Assembly (NCBI GenBank): GCA_020626545.1
Contig: JAHKZS010000069.1
Location: forward strand, 1-6,360
Direction: 5' to 3'
Source of the DNA: a bacterium
GTDB lineage: Bacteria; Bacillota; Clostridia; Oscillospirales; Acutalibacteraceae
Length of the DNA: 6,360 nt
This document shows, in pieces, positions 1-5,437 of this stretch (position 1 is the stretch's first letter; the number at the start of each line of letters is the position of its first letter). Both the position numbers and the translations under genes were made by a program. Below the pieces are notes generated by a model. The model saw nothing but the letters and a program-made list of their open reading frames with translations, was not told the DNA's origin and searched no databases.

Positions 1-699
1 ATGAAAAACGGCGAAATGCTCACCTTGGTTACGCCGAACGGTATTCAGCACGATTGCAAAATAAGCGGAATATCGGACGGACTTGTCGGTGTGGAGATTT
101 TGAACAGTAAACCCTGCGAAAACGAACCCGACGCTAATGTTACGCTATATCAGGCTTTACCCAAGGGCGATAAAATGGAGCTTATTATTCAGAAATGCGT
201 TGAGCTCGGGATAAAGAAGATAGTTCCCGTGATTTCGGCGAGGTGTGTATCCCGTCCCGATAAAAAATCGCTTTCGAAAAAGCTCGTCCGCTGGCAGAAA
301 ATCGCCAAAGAGGCCGCCCAACAGTCACGGCGCGGTATAATTCCCGAAGTAGCCGAAGCGGTTAGCTTTAAACAGGCTGTCGAGGATTGTAAGGTTAACG
401 AGAAAAATATAATCTTTTACGAACTCGGAGGCGAAAGTTTAAAGAAATTGATTGGAAACCGTTCGAAAAGTATCGGATATTTCGTCGGAAGCGAGGGCGG
501 ATTCGAGGAAACAGAGGTGGAACTGGCGCTTAAAAACGGTATAGAGTCCGCGACTCTCGGAAAACGAATACTGAGAGCCGAGACCGCTCCGATTGCGGCG
601 CTTTCTATAATAATGTACGAACTAGGTGAAATGGACAATATTTCTACAACAGGAAAGGAGTTTAACAATGATAGGAATTATTTGTGCAATGAAAATTGA
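1..699 (+). CDS. rsmE: 16S rRNA (uracil-1498-N3)-methyltransferase RsmE, 5'-truncated by window edge
   Basis: RsmE is a cytoplasmic SPOUT-class enzyme that uses S-adenosylmethionine to methylate N3 of U1498 in 16S rRNA. Visible marks, numbering the first codon as 1, are the LPKGDKME segment (53-60) followed by IIQKCVELG, the QSRRGIIPEV segment (about 109-118), GSEGGF (163-168, the family's GPEGGF loop with Ser for Pro), and LGKRILRAETAPIAAL (186-201), the knotted SAM-binding region. The family is usually about 240-250 aa and starts with a PUA-like domain. The ATG at position 1 aligns with the Met of the family's internal VLRM motif, so roughly 20-30 N-terminal residues lie upstream and this ATG is probably not the true start. 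The conserved core ends near residue 212. A poorly conserved tail of about 20 residues then runs through the mtnN ribosome binding site and 32 nt into mtnN, implying one transcript and coupled translation. Family assignment is firm; the start is unknown. Confidence 0.93.
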   Translation: MKNGEMLTLVTPNGIQHDCKISGISDGLVGVEILNSKPCENEPDANVTLYQALPKGDKMELIIQKCVELGIKKIVPVISARCVSRPDKKSLSKKLVRWQKIAKEAAQQSRRGIIPEVAEAVSFKQAVEDCKVNEKNIIFYELGGESLKKLIGNRSKSIGYFVGSEGGFEETEVELALKNGIESATLGKRILRAETAPIAALSIIMYELGEMDNISTTGKEFNNDRNYLCNEN

Positions 700-1360
700 G
701 GTTGACGGATTAAAAGAGCTTATGGAAAATCCCGAAATCACCAAAAAAGCGGGTCTTGAGTACACAAGTGGAAAAATCTTCGATAAAGATGTCGTGCTTC
801 TCGAGTGCGGTATCGGTAAGGTTAACGCCGCCGTAGGTACCCAGATTATGATTGACCTGTTTAAACCAGACGTAATTATCAACTCGGGTATCGCGGGAAG
901 CCTTTCCAAAAAGCTTATTGTCGGCGATATTGTAATCTCCGAGGACTGTGTAGAGCATGATATGAATATTGAAGCGCTCAACGAGCCGAGAGGACAGATT
1001 TCCTTTACCGACGAAAAGAGAGTTGATATCCCCGCTGATAAAGCTACTGTCGATAAACTCTACGAATGTTGCCAGGGACTCGGTTCGCACGTAAGAATCG
1101 GAAGAATCGCTACAGGCGATATGTTCGTTTCGGTTATCGGCCAGCGCGAGTTTATAGCTCACGAGTTCGGCGCGTTATGCTGCGAGATGGAAGGCGGAGC
1201 CGTAGGCCACGTGTGCTATATGAATAAAGTTCCGTTCGCTATTTTACGCTCAATCAGCGACGATTTGAAGTTTAACAAGGGTACTGATTTCGAGCAGTTC
1301 AGCGCGCTTGCGGCTGACAGAGCCGTTAAGGCTATGAAGAAGTTTATTCAGATGGACTGA
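668..1360 (+). CDS. mtnN: 5'-methylthioadenosine/S-adenosylhomocysteine nucleosidase
   Basis: The enzyme hydrolyses the N-glycosidic bond of S-adenosylhomocysteine and 5'-methylthioadenosine, releasing adenine, and so clears the by-product of SAM-dependent methylation. The 230-aa product has the usual length and motifs: the N-terminal IGIICAMKIEV strand with Glu11 in the place of the E. coli catalytic Glu12, GIGKVNAA (48-55), INSGIAGS (71-78), VGDIVIS (85-91), ATGDMF (148-153), EMEG (173-176) with Glu175 as the ribose-binding Glu, and RSISDD (194-199) with Asp198 as the catalytic acid (E. coli Asp197). The ATG at 668 was chosen over an in-frame ATG at 626 because it begins exactly at the conserved N-terminus and follows AGGAAAGGAG at 651-660 with 7 nt spacing. 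It overlaps the rsmE end by 32 nt, and a terminator follows 17 nt after the stop. Pairing with a methyltransferase gene fits its SAH-removing role. All key residues are present. Confidence 0.95.
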   Translation: MIGIICAMKIEVDGLKELMENPEITKKAGLEYTSGKIFDKDVVLLECGIGKVNAAVGTQIMIDLFKPDVIINSGIAGSLSKKLIVGDIVISEDCVEHDMNIEALNEPRGQISFTDEKRVDIPADKATVDKLYECCQGLGSHVRIGRIATGDMFVSVIGQREFIAHEFGALCCEMEGGAVGHVCYMNKVPFAILRSISDDLKFNKGTDFEQFSALAADRAVKAMKKFIQMD

Positions 1361-1377
1361 TTTAGTTAAAAATTTCT

Positions 1378-1417
1378 CGGGATAAGCGGTGGTTTACATC
1401 GTTTATCCCGATTTTTT
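1378..1417 (+). terminator. Intrinsic terminator of rsmE-mtnN
   Basis: A perfect 8-bp stem pairs CGGGATAA (1378-1385) with TTATCCCG (1403-1410). It can extend inward to about 14 bp with two G-U pairs, around a small loop near 1392-1396. A T run follows at 1412-1417. It lies 17 nt after the mtnN stop codon, as expected for a rho-independent terminator. Confidence 0.9.
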
Positions 1418-1420
1418 CTA

Positions 1421-1507
1421 CTTTATAGGAAACTGCTCTGTAGCGTTGCAAAAAATAAAAATTTTGCAGGATAACTGAAAATAGCAATAGCATAGGCTCC
1501 TATAAAG
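1421..1507. repeat. Inverted repeat bounding an AT-rich non-coding element
   Basis: CTTTATAGGA at 1421-1430 has an exact reverse complement, TCCTATAAAG, at 1498-1507, with 67 nt between. Inside is a smaller stem, TGCAAAA (1447-1453) with TTTTGCA (1462-1468). An alternative pairing joins AATAAAAATT (1454-1463) with AATTTTTATT (1515-1524). The segment sits in the 345-nt gap between mtnN and ilvB, which holds no credible coding sequence. The arms are seen directly; whether this is a MITE-like remnant, a structured RNA or chance in AT-rich DNA is not known. No transposase or clear target-site duplication was seen. Confidence 0.5.
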
Positions 1508-1535
1508 CAAAAACAATTTTTATTCTCAGCTCAGT

Positions 1536-1552
1536 TTGCTGCTACGCAGCAA
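1536..1552. repeat. Short perfect hairpin in mtnN-ilvB intergenic region
   Basis: TTGCTGC (1536-1542) and GCAGCAA (1546-1552) form a perfect 7-bp stem around a TAC loop. It is not followed by a T run, so it is not a typical terminator, and it lies upstream of the ilvB promoter. Function unknown. Confidence 0.55.
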
Positions 1553-1567
1553 CGAGCTATGAGTAGC

Positions 1568-1592
1568 GAAAGGCGCGCAAAGCGCGACTTTC
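1568..1592. repeat. GC-rich hairpin upstream of ilvB promoter
   Basis: GAAAG (1568-1572) pairs with CTTTC (1588-1592), and CGCGC (1574-1578) pairs with GCGCG (1582-1586), around an AAA loop with a single G/A mismatch between the two stems. Only two T bases follow directly, so terminator activity is doubtful. It ends 33 nt before the ilvB -35 box. It may be part of a dispersed repeat or a structure that insulates ilvB from upstream transcription; neither can be shown here. Confidence 0.55.
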
Positions 1593-1625
1593 TTGTAGTG
1601 TAAAAAATTAACATATATTAAAAAT

Positions 1626-1654
1626 TTGACAAGAACGCTTTAATAGAGTAAAAT
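1626..1654 (+). promoter_or_regulatory. Sigma-A type promoter of ilvB
   Basis: A consensus -35 TTGACA (1626-1631) is separated by 17 nt from TAAAAT (1649-1654). The predicted start is near 1661, leaving a leader of about 45 nt. That is too short for a T-box or a peptide-type attenuator, and no T-box AGGGTGG-like motif was seen. A weak CTATT-ACG-AATAG hairpin (1683-1695) abuts the ribosome binding site AGGGGAA (1694-1700). The near-consensus match suggests substantial basal expression. Confidence 0.85.
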
Positions 1655-1705
1655 AGTATAGTTACTGAATAATTATACAAATCTATTACGAATAGGGGAA
1701 TTGTA

Positions 1706-3373
1706 ATGCAGCTGACAGGCGCGGAAATTATTTGTGAATGTTTAATTGAACAGGGCGTTGACACGGTATTCGGCTACCCGGGCGGAGCGGCTCTTAATAC
1801 CTATGACGCGCTTTATAAATACAGCGATAAAATTAACCATATTCTTACAGCCCACGAGCAGGGCGCGGCTCACGCCGCCGACGGCTACGCGAGAGCTACG
1901 GGTAAGGTCGGAGTTTGTATGACTACCTCGGGTCCCGGCGCTACTAATACCGTTACCGGTATCGCGACCGCTAATATCGACAGTATCCCGATGGTAATTA
2001 TTACGGGCAACGTTAACGTCGATTTGCTCGGACGCGACAGCTTCCAGGAGGTTGATATCGTCGATATCGTTAAACCGATTACTAAGGGAAGCTACCTCGT
2101 TAAGTCTATTGAGGAACTCGCTCCCGCAATAAGAACGGCTTTCGCGCTCGCTATGGACGGCAGAAAAGGCCCTGTGCTTATAGATGTTCCCAAGGATATT
2201 ACGGCTCAGATGACCGACTTTAAGGCGATTACTCCCGCTAAAAGACCTAATAAAGAGGTTGACAGCGCGGAAAAAATCTCTAAAGCGGTGGAGCTTATCA
2301 ATAAAGCTAAATACCCGATTATCTACGCGGGCGGCGGTGTTATAAGCGCCGACGCTTCCGCCGAGCTTTTGGAATTCGCCGAGAAAATTGACGCGCCCGT
2401 ATGTTGCTCGCTTATGGGACTCGGTTGTATTCCCGCTACTCACAGGCTTAATATGGGTAACTTGGGTATGCACGGCACATACGCTACGGGTATGGCTACC
2501 GAAAAATGCGACCTTATCATCGCTATGGGCGCGAGATTTTCCGACAGAGTCGCGGGTAATCCTAAAAAATTCGGCGCCCAGGCTGAGATTATCCATATTG
2601 ATATTGACGAAAATGAGATTGATAAAAACGTCCAAACCGATACGCATATTATCGGCGATATGAAGGACGTTTTAGAAATCCTGAATAACCATGTTGAAAA
2701 ACAGAACCATACACAGTGGCTTGTACAGCTCGAAATCTGGAAGGGCGAACACGTAGCTCAGAGAGAAAAGCTCGGCGGCTATATGTCGGCGCTCGACGTG
2801 CTTTTAGCTATCAACAGAAAAAAAGCTCCCGAGGATATTATCGCTACCGATGTAGGTCAGCATCAGATGTGGGTAGCTCAGTATTCGGAAATCGAACGTC
2901 CGAGAACCCTGCTCACCTCGGGCGGTATGGGTACAATGGGCTTCGGAATGGGCGCCGCGCTCGGCGCGCAGTGCGCTTTCCCGAGAAAAAAAGTATTTCT
3001 CGTAACGGGCGACGGAAGCTTCCATATGAACTTAAACGAGCTTGTAACTCTTAAATCCTATAACCTGCCCGTAATCGTTGTTGTTATGAATAACGGCGTA
3101 CTCGGTATGGTAAGACAGTGGCAGAAGCTTTTCTACGAAAGCCGCTTCTCTCAGACCGACCCCAAGCGTGCTACTGATTTTGTAAAAGTAGCTGAGGCGT
3201 TCGGCGTACCGGGCTTTAGGCTCGATAAAGCGGAGGATGTTGACGAGGTGTTCGATAAGGCTATGGGACTTAACGGCCCCGCGGTAATCGACTGCGTAAT
3301 CAGCCCCGACGCGAATGTCCTCCCGATGATTCCTCCCGGAAAAACGGTTAAGGATATTGTAACTGAGATGTAG
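1706..3373 (+). CDS. ilvB: Acetolactate (acetohydroxyacid) synthase, catalytic large subunit
   Basis: This ThDP-dependent enzyme condenses two pyruvates to 2-acetolactate, or pyruvate with 2-ketobutyrate to 2-aceto-2-hydroxybutyrate, the first common step of valine/leucine and isoleucine synthesis. At 555 aa it is full length. The N-terminal ThDP-binding domain (about 1-165) carries the catalytic Glu51 in AHEQGAAHAADGYARATG and the TTSGPGATN loop (73-81). A central FAD/DHS-like domain spans about 190-330. The C-terminal ThDP domain (about 365-535) has GDGSF (435-439) through NN (462-463), the Mg-ThDP motif, then LGMVRQWQ (466-473), diagnostic of biosynthetic AHAS rather than catabolic AlsS or pyruvate oxidase. 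The family's GQVP segment reads GNVN (101-104). The start follows AGGGGAA at 5 nt spacing. It has its own promoter and terminator. No ilvN/ilvH regulatory subunit gene is adjacent, so that partner must be elsewhere or absent. Confidence 0.95.
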   Translation: MQLTGAEIICECLIEQGVDTVFGYPGGAALNTYDALYKYSDKINHILTAHEQGAAHAADGYARATGKVGVCMTTSGPGATNTVTGIATANIDSIPMVIITGNVNVDLLGRDSFQEVDIVDIVKPITKGSYLVKSIEELAPAIRTAFALAMDGRKGPVLIDVPKDITAQMTDFKAITPAKRPNKEVDSAEKISKAVELINKAKYPIIYAGGGVISADASAELLEFAEKIDAPVCCSLMGLGCIPATHRLNMGNLGMHGTYATGMATEKCDLIIAMGARFSDRVAGNPKKFGAQAEIIHIDIDENEIDKNVQTDTHIIGDMKDVLEILNNHVEKQNHTQWLVQLEIWKGEHVAQREKLGGYMSALDVLLAINRKKAPEDIIATDVGQHQMWVAQYSEIERPRTLLTSGGMGTMGFGMGAALGAQCAFPRKKVFLVTGDGSFHMNLNELVTLKSYNLPVIVVVMNNGVLGMVRQWQKLFYESRFSQTDPKRATDFVKVAEAFGVPGFRLDKAEDVDEVFDKAMGLNGPAVIDCVISPDANVLPMIPPGKTVKDIVTEM

Positions 3374-3521
3374 CGTTGCGACCGATGCCTGTAGCAGATA
3401 AAGAGAGCAAAAGCTCTGCGCAAAATAAGGAGTACGGCGAGCGCAATCTTAGCGCGAGACGGACGACTGGTTTGGGCTGGGAACGCCGACCGCAAAAACA
3501 TAACATCTTGAATAAAAAAAT
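3374..3521. other. Non-coding spacer after ilvB with small hairpin and repeat-like sequence
   Basis: I see no gene here; short frames on both strands lack ribosome binding sites and recognisable products. The stretch is more GC-rich than a typical spacer and contains AGAGC (3404-3408) paired with GCTCT (3413-3417) around AAAA, and CGGCG (3435-3439) with CGCCG (3484-3488). TGTAGCGTTGC at 3369-3379, overlapping the ilvB stop codon, also occurs at 1439-1449 upstream of ilvB. It would form the distal 3' UTR of the ilvB transcript before the terminator. Confidence 0.4.
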
Positions 3522-3552
3522 AAGCCGGACAGATTTTTCTGCCCGGCTTTTT
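3522..3552. terminator. Bidirectional terminator between convergent ilvB and leuD
   Basis: AAGCCGG (3522-3528) pairs with CCGGCTT (3543-3549), and CAGA (3530-3533) with TCTG (3538-3541), around a TTTT loop with one mismatch. On the + strand it ends in TTTTT (3548-3552). On the minus strand the A-rich stretch 3514-3520 supplies a long T run. It lies 17 nt beyond the leuD stop and can serve both convergent operons. Confidence 0.9.
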
Positions 3553-3569
3553 AGCATATAAATTACTAA

Positions 3570-4052
3570 TTATTTAATCGAATTAATAAGTCCGCCCTTG
3601 GCGATGATGTTCTGGATAAACTCGGGGAAGGGTTCGCCCTGGAAGGTTTCGCCTGTGGTTTCGTCGCTGATAACGCCTGTGTTAAAGTCGACGCTTACCG
3701 TGTCGCCGTCCTTAATCGCCTGCGCCGCTTCGGGACATTCTACAATCGGAAGTCCGATATTAATCGCGTTGCGGTAAAAGATTCTCGCGAAGCTCGAAGC
3801 GATTACACAGCTTATTCCGCTCGCCTTGATAGCGATAGGAGCGTGTTCTCTTGAAGAACCGCAGCCGAAGTTTTTATCGGCTACCATAATGTCGCCCTCG
3901 GCTACCTTGTTTACAAATTCCTTGTCTATATCCTCCATACAATGAGCCGCGAGCTCTTTGTGGGATGCCGTGTTGAGATAACGCGCGGGAATAATTACGT
4001 CCGTGTCTACGTTATCGCCGAATTTATGTACTCTGCCTTTTGCGTTCTGCAT
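3570..4052 (-). CDS. leuD: 3-isopropylmalate dehydratase small subunit (isopropylmalate isomerase)
   Basis: LeuD is the swivelling small subunit that pairs with LeuC to convert 2-isopropylmalate to 3-isopropylmalate in leucine synthesis. The 160-aa product matches the short class found in Clostridia and archaea rather than the ~200-aa enterobacterial form. Motifs are [18 protein letters not shown] (11-28), the substrate-loop region, then [12 protein letters not shown] (61-72), the aconitase-swivel active-site signature, and [15 protein letters not shown] (88-102). The YLxT loop resembles that of some archaeal homoaconitase small subunits, but it is also what I expect in clostridial LeuD, and the flanking leucine-pathway gene favours LeuD. 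The start follows AAGGAGG with 6 nt spacing. That site overlaps the leuC stop, and only 11 nt separate the genes, so translation is probably coupled at matched stoichiometry. Confidence 0.94.
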   Translation of the reverse strand: MQNAKGRVHKFGDNVDTDVIIPARYLNTASHKELAAHCMEDIDKEFVNKVAEGDIMVADKNFGCGSSREHAPIAIKASGISCVIASSFARIFYRNAINIGLPIVECPEAAQAIKDGDTVSVDFNTGVISDETTGETFQGEPFPEFIQNIIAKGGLINSIK

Positions 4053-4058
4053 AATGTA

Positions 4059-4065
4059 CCTCCTT
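4059..4065 (-). promoter_or_regulatory. leuD ribosome binding site overlapping leuC stop
   Basis: On the minus strand AAGGAGG (4065-4059) is a strong Shine-Dalgarno sequence 6 nt before the leuD ATG. Its first two bases are also the last two bases of the leuC TAA stop (4066-4064), so ribosomes ending leuC sit on the leuD initiation site. This supports coupled synthesis of the two subunits. Confidence 0.85.
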
Positions 4066-5329
4066 AAAGCTTTTCGGGATTGGTAATATATCCCGTTACC
4101 GCGCTTGCCGCCGCTACAGCAGGAGAAGCGAGATAAACTTCGCTGTCTACGTGGCCCATACGGCCTACAAAGTTACGGTTAGTTGTCGAAATTGCCTTTT
4201 CTCCCGCGGCTAAAATTCCCATATGTCCGCCGAGACATGGACCGCATGTCGGAGTTGATACAATCGCTCCCGCGTCTATAAATATGTCGAAAAGTCCTTC
4301 GTGCATAGCCTGTTTCCAGATTTTCTGAGTTCCCGGGATTACTATACAACGCACTCCCTTAGCGAGCTTTTTGCCCTTGAGCACGTCCGCCGCCGCTCTT
4401 AAATCGGAGATACGTCCGTTTGTGCACGAGCCGATTACAACCTGGTCGATTTTTACCTCGGTTTCGCCGATTTCGTCGACGGTTTTGGTGTTTTCGGGAA
4501 GATGCGGGAAAGCTACTGTCGGGCGGATTTCGGATAAATCAATTGTATATTCCTCGTCGTAAACCGCGTCCTCGTCGGCTTCGTACTCGACGGGAGTTCC
4601 CTGATAACGGCCGTCGCAGTATTCGCGCGTAACATCGTCTACGGGGAAGATGCCGTTCTTAGCGCCCGCCTCAATCGCCATATTAGCGATACAAAGTCTG
4701 TCGTCGATGTTGAGGTACTTAACGCCCTCGCCTGTAAACTCCATCGACTTGTAAAGCGCGCCGTCTACGCCGATTTTTCCGATAATATGAAGAATTACGT
4801 CCTTGCCCGCTACGTAGCCCTGAGGCTTTCCGATTAAGTTGAACTTAATCGCGGACGGAACTTTAAACCAAGCCTTACCGCTGATCATACCCGCGCACAT
4901 ATCGGTCGAGCCTACGCCTGTTGAGAAAGCGCCTAACGCTCCGTATGTACAGGTGTGGGAGTCGGCGCCGATACATAAGCATCCGGGGCCTACTAATCCC
5001 ATCTCGGGTAAGAGCGCGTGCTCTATTCCCATCTCGCCGACATCACGGTAGTTAGTGATGTTGTATTTATCGGCGAAAGTTCTGGTCTGTTTTACTAATG
5101 TAGCCGCTTTAATATCCTTATTGGGAGTAAAGTGGTCCATAATCATCGCGATTTTGGTATTGTCGAATACCGATGTAGCGCCGTTTTCCTCGAATACGTT
5201 GATGGCAACAGGAGTTGTAACGTCGTTGCCGAGAACTAAATCGAGCTTAGCCTCGATAAGCTGACCCGCCTTGACCTCGGGCAAGCCCGCGTGAGCGGCT
5301 AAGATTTTCTGAGACATTGTCATACCCAT
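4064..5329 (-). CDS. leuC: 3-isopropylmalate dehydratase large subunit (isopropylmalate isomerase)
   Basis: LeuC is the [4Fe-4S] aconitase-family catalytic subunit that works with LeuD on isopropylmalate. The 421-aa product is typical of the clostridial/archaeal LeuC-HacA class. Numbered from the chosen Met it shows MDHFTPNKD (64-72), [25 protein letters not shown] (about 119-143), [16 protein letters not shown] (298-313), [10 protein letters not shown] (362-371) and [10 protein letters not shown] (384-393). Cys302, Cys362 and Cys365 are the cluster ligands expected from the family. The frame extends to a GTG at 5338, but that codon lies inside the ribosome binding site AAAGAGGTG (5344-5336). 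The ATG at 5329, giving MGMTMSQKI, has about 7 nt spacing and matches the usual clostridial N-terminus. Further in-frame ATGs at 5323 and 5317 are less likely. It is first in the leuCD operon and divergent from a Crp/Fnr gene. Confidence 0.94.
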   Translation of the reverse strand: MGMTMSQKILAAHAGLPEVKAGQLIEAKLDLVLGNDVTTPVAINVFEENGATSVFDNTKIAMIMDHFTPNKDIKAATLVKQTRTFADKYNITNYRDVGEMGIEHALLPEMGLVGPGCLCIGADSHTCTYGALGAFSTGVGSTDMCAGMISGKAWFKVPSAIKFNLIGKPQGYVAGKDVILHIIGKIGVDGALYKSMEFTGEGVKYLNIDDRLCIANMAIEAGAKNGIFPVDDVTREYCDGRYQGTPVEYEADEDAVYDEEYTIDLSEIRPTVAFPHLPENTKTVDEIGETEVKIDQVVIGSCTNGRISDLRAAADVLKGKKLAKGVRCIVIPGTQKIWKQAMHEGLFDIFIDAGAIVSTPTCGPCLGGHMGILAAGEKAISTTNRNFVGRMGHVDSEVYLASPAVAAASAVTGYITNPEKL

Positions 5330-5362
5330 AATGAGCACCTCTTTTAAAATTATTCCTCATTA

Positions 5363-5396
5363 ATTATATAAATAAGCTTGAAAAAAGATTGTAAAC
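5363..5396 (-). promoter_or_regulatory. Predicted leuCD promoter, good -10 but poor -35
   Basis: On the minus strand a perfect TATAAT lies at 5368-5363, predicting a start near 5356 and a leader of about 27 nt, with no room for a T-box or attenuator. The hexamer at 17-nt spacing is CAATCT, a poor -35. A better -35-like TTTACA (5396-5391) would need 22 nt to this -10, or 18 nt to a weaker TTTATA (5372-5367). A strong -10 with a weak -35 is typical of activator-dependent promoters. Confidence 0.6.
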
Positions 5397-5407
5397 TATG
5401 CTACAAT
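5378..5407 (+). promoter_or_regulatory. Promoter of the Crp/Fnr-family gene
   Basis: TTGAAA (5378-5383) and TACAAT (5402-5407) are 18 nt apart. The -10 is preceded by TGC, an extended -10 (TGnTACAAT). The start is predicted near 5414, 24 nt before the ATG at 5438. The -10 hexamer is also the right arm of the palindrome at 5388-5407, so a protein bound there should block this promoter. Confidence 0.75.
5388..5407. promoter_or_regulatory. Candidate Crp/Fnr-type operator, ATTGTA-N8-TACAAT
   Basis: Perfect 6-bp arms, ATTGTA (5388-5393) and TACAAT (5402-5407), flank 8 nt. The inner 18 bp have the size and symmetry of the CRP consensus TTGTGA-N6-TCACAA, with A for G at the fourth base of the TGTGA core. 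It is centred at 5397.5, which is -41.5 from the predicted leuC start and about -16.5 from the regulator's own start. Matching sites upstream of ilvB or the 50-aa gene were looked for and not found. Binding is inferred, not shown. Confidence 0.6.
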
Positions 5408-5437
5408 TTAATAGATAATTTATTAGGATATGATGAT

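Noticed and set aside
626..667. Upstream ATG at 626 as the mtnN start.
   Set aside because: It would add 14 residues before the conserved IGII strand, lacks a good ribosome binding site, and the AGGAAAGGAG site lies downstream of it in front of 668.
1568..1600. Hairpin 1568-1592 as a terminator.
   Set aside because: No T run follows, and a convincing terminator for the upstream operon already exists at 1378-1417.
1656..1680. GTATA...TATAC and TACAA near the ilvB start region as a second site for the Crp/Fnr protein.
   Set aside because: The arms are separated by 13 nt and do not match ATTGTA-N8-TACAAT; the expected left arm for the TACAA at 1676-1680 is absent.
1742..2647. Long open frame on the minus strand opposite ilvB.
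   Set aside because: It is an antisense shadow of a strongly biased coding region, has no recognisable motif or ribosome binding site, and the + strand product is unmistakable.
3376..3561. A possible 61-aa protein downstream of ilvB, considered as a remnant of ilvN or a small gene.
   Set aside because: It lacks a ribosome binding site, runs through the terminator hairpin, and its composition (Arg/Ser/Lys mixture) resembles no ACT-domain sequence.
3570..5329. leuCD as homoaconitase or methanogen-type dual-specific enzymes, suggested by the YLxT loop in the small subunit.
   Set aside because: YLNT is what I expect in clostridial LeuD, and nearby ilvB fits leucine/valine synthesis; nothing in the window points to lysine-by-AAA or coenzyme B pathways.
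5330..5338. GTG at 5338 as the leuC start (adding Met-Leu-Ile).
   Set aside because: The GTG lies within the Shine-Dalgarno sequence AAAGAGGTG. The ATG at 5329 has proper spacing and gives the expected MGMTM N-terminus.
5378..5437. A TTG-initiated 20-residue extension of the Crp/Fnr protein containing a CxxC-like DCKLC motif, which might suggest a metal or redox site.
   Set aside because: The stretch contains the -35, extended -10 and palindrome, the TTG is itself the -35 box, and no ribosome binding site precedes it. The predicted transcript starts near 5414, downstream of the TTG.
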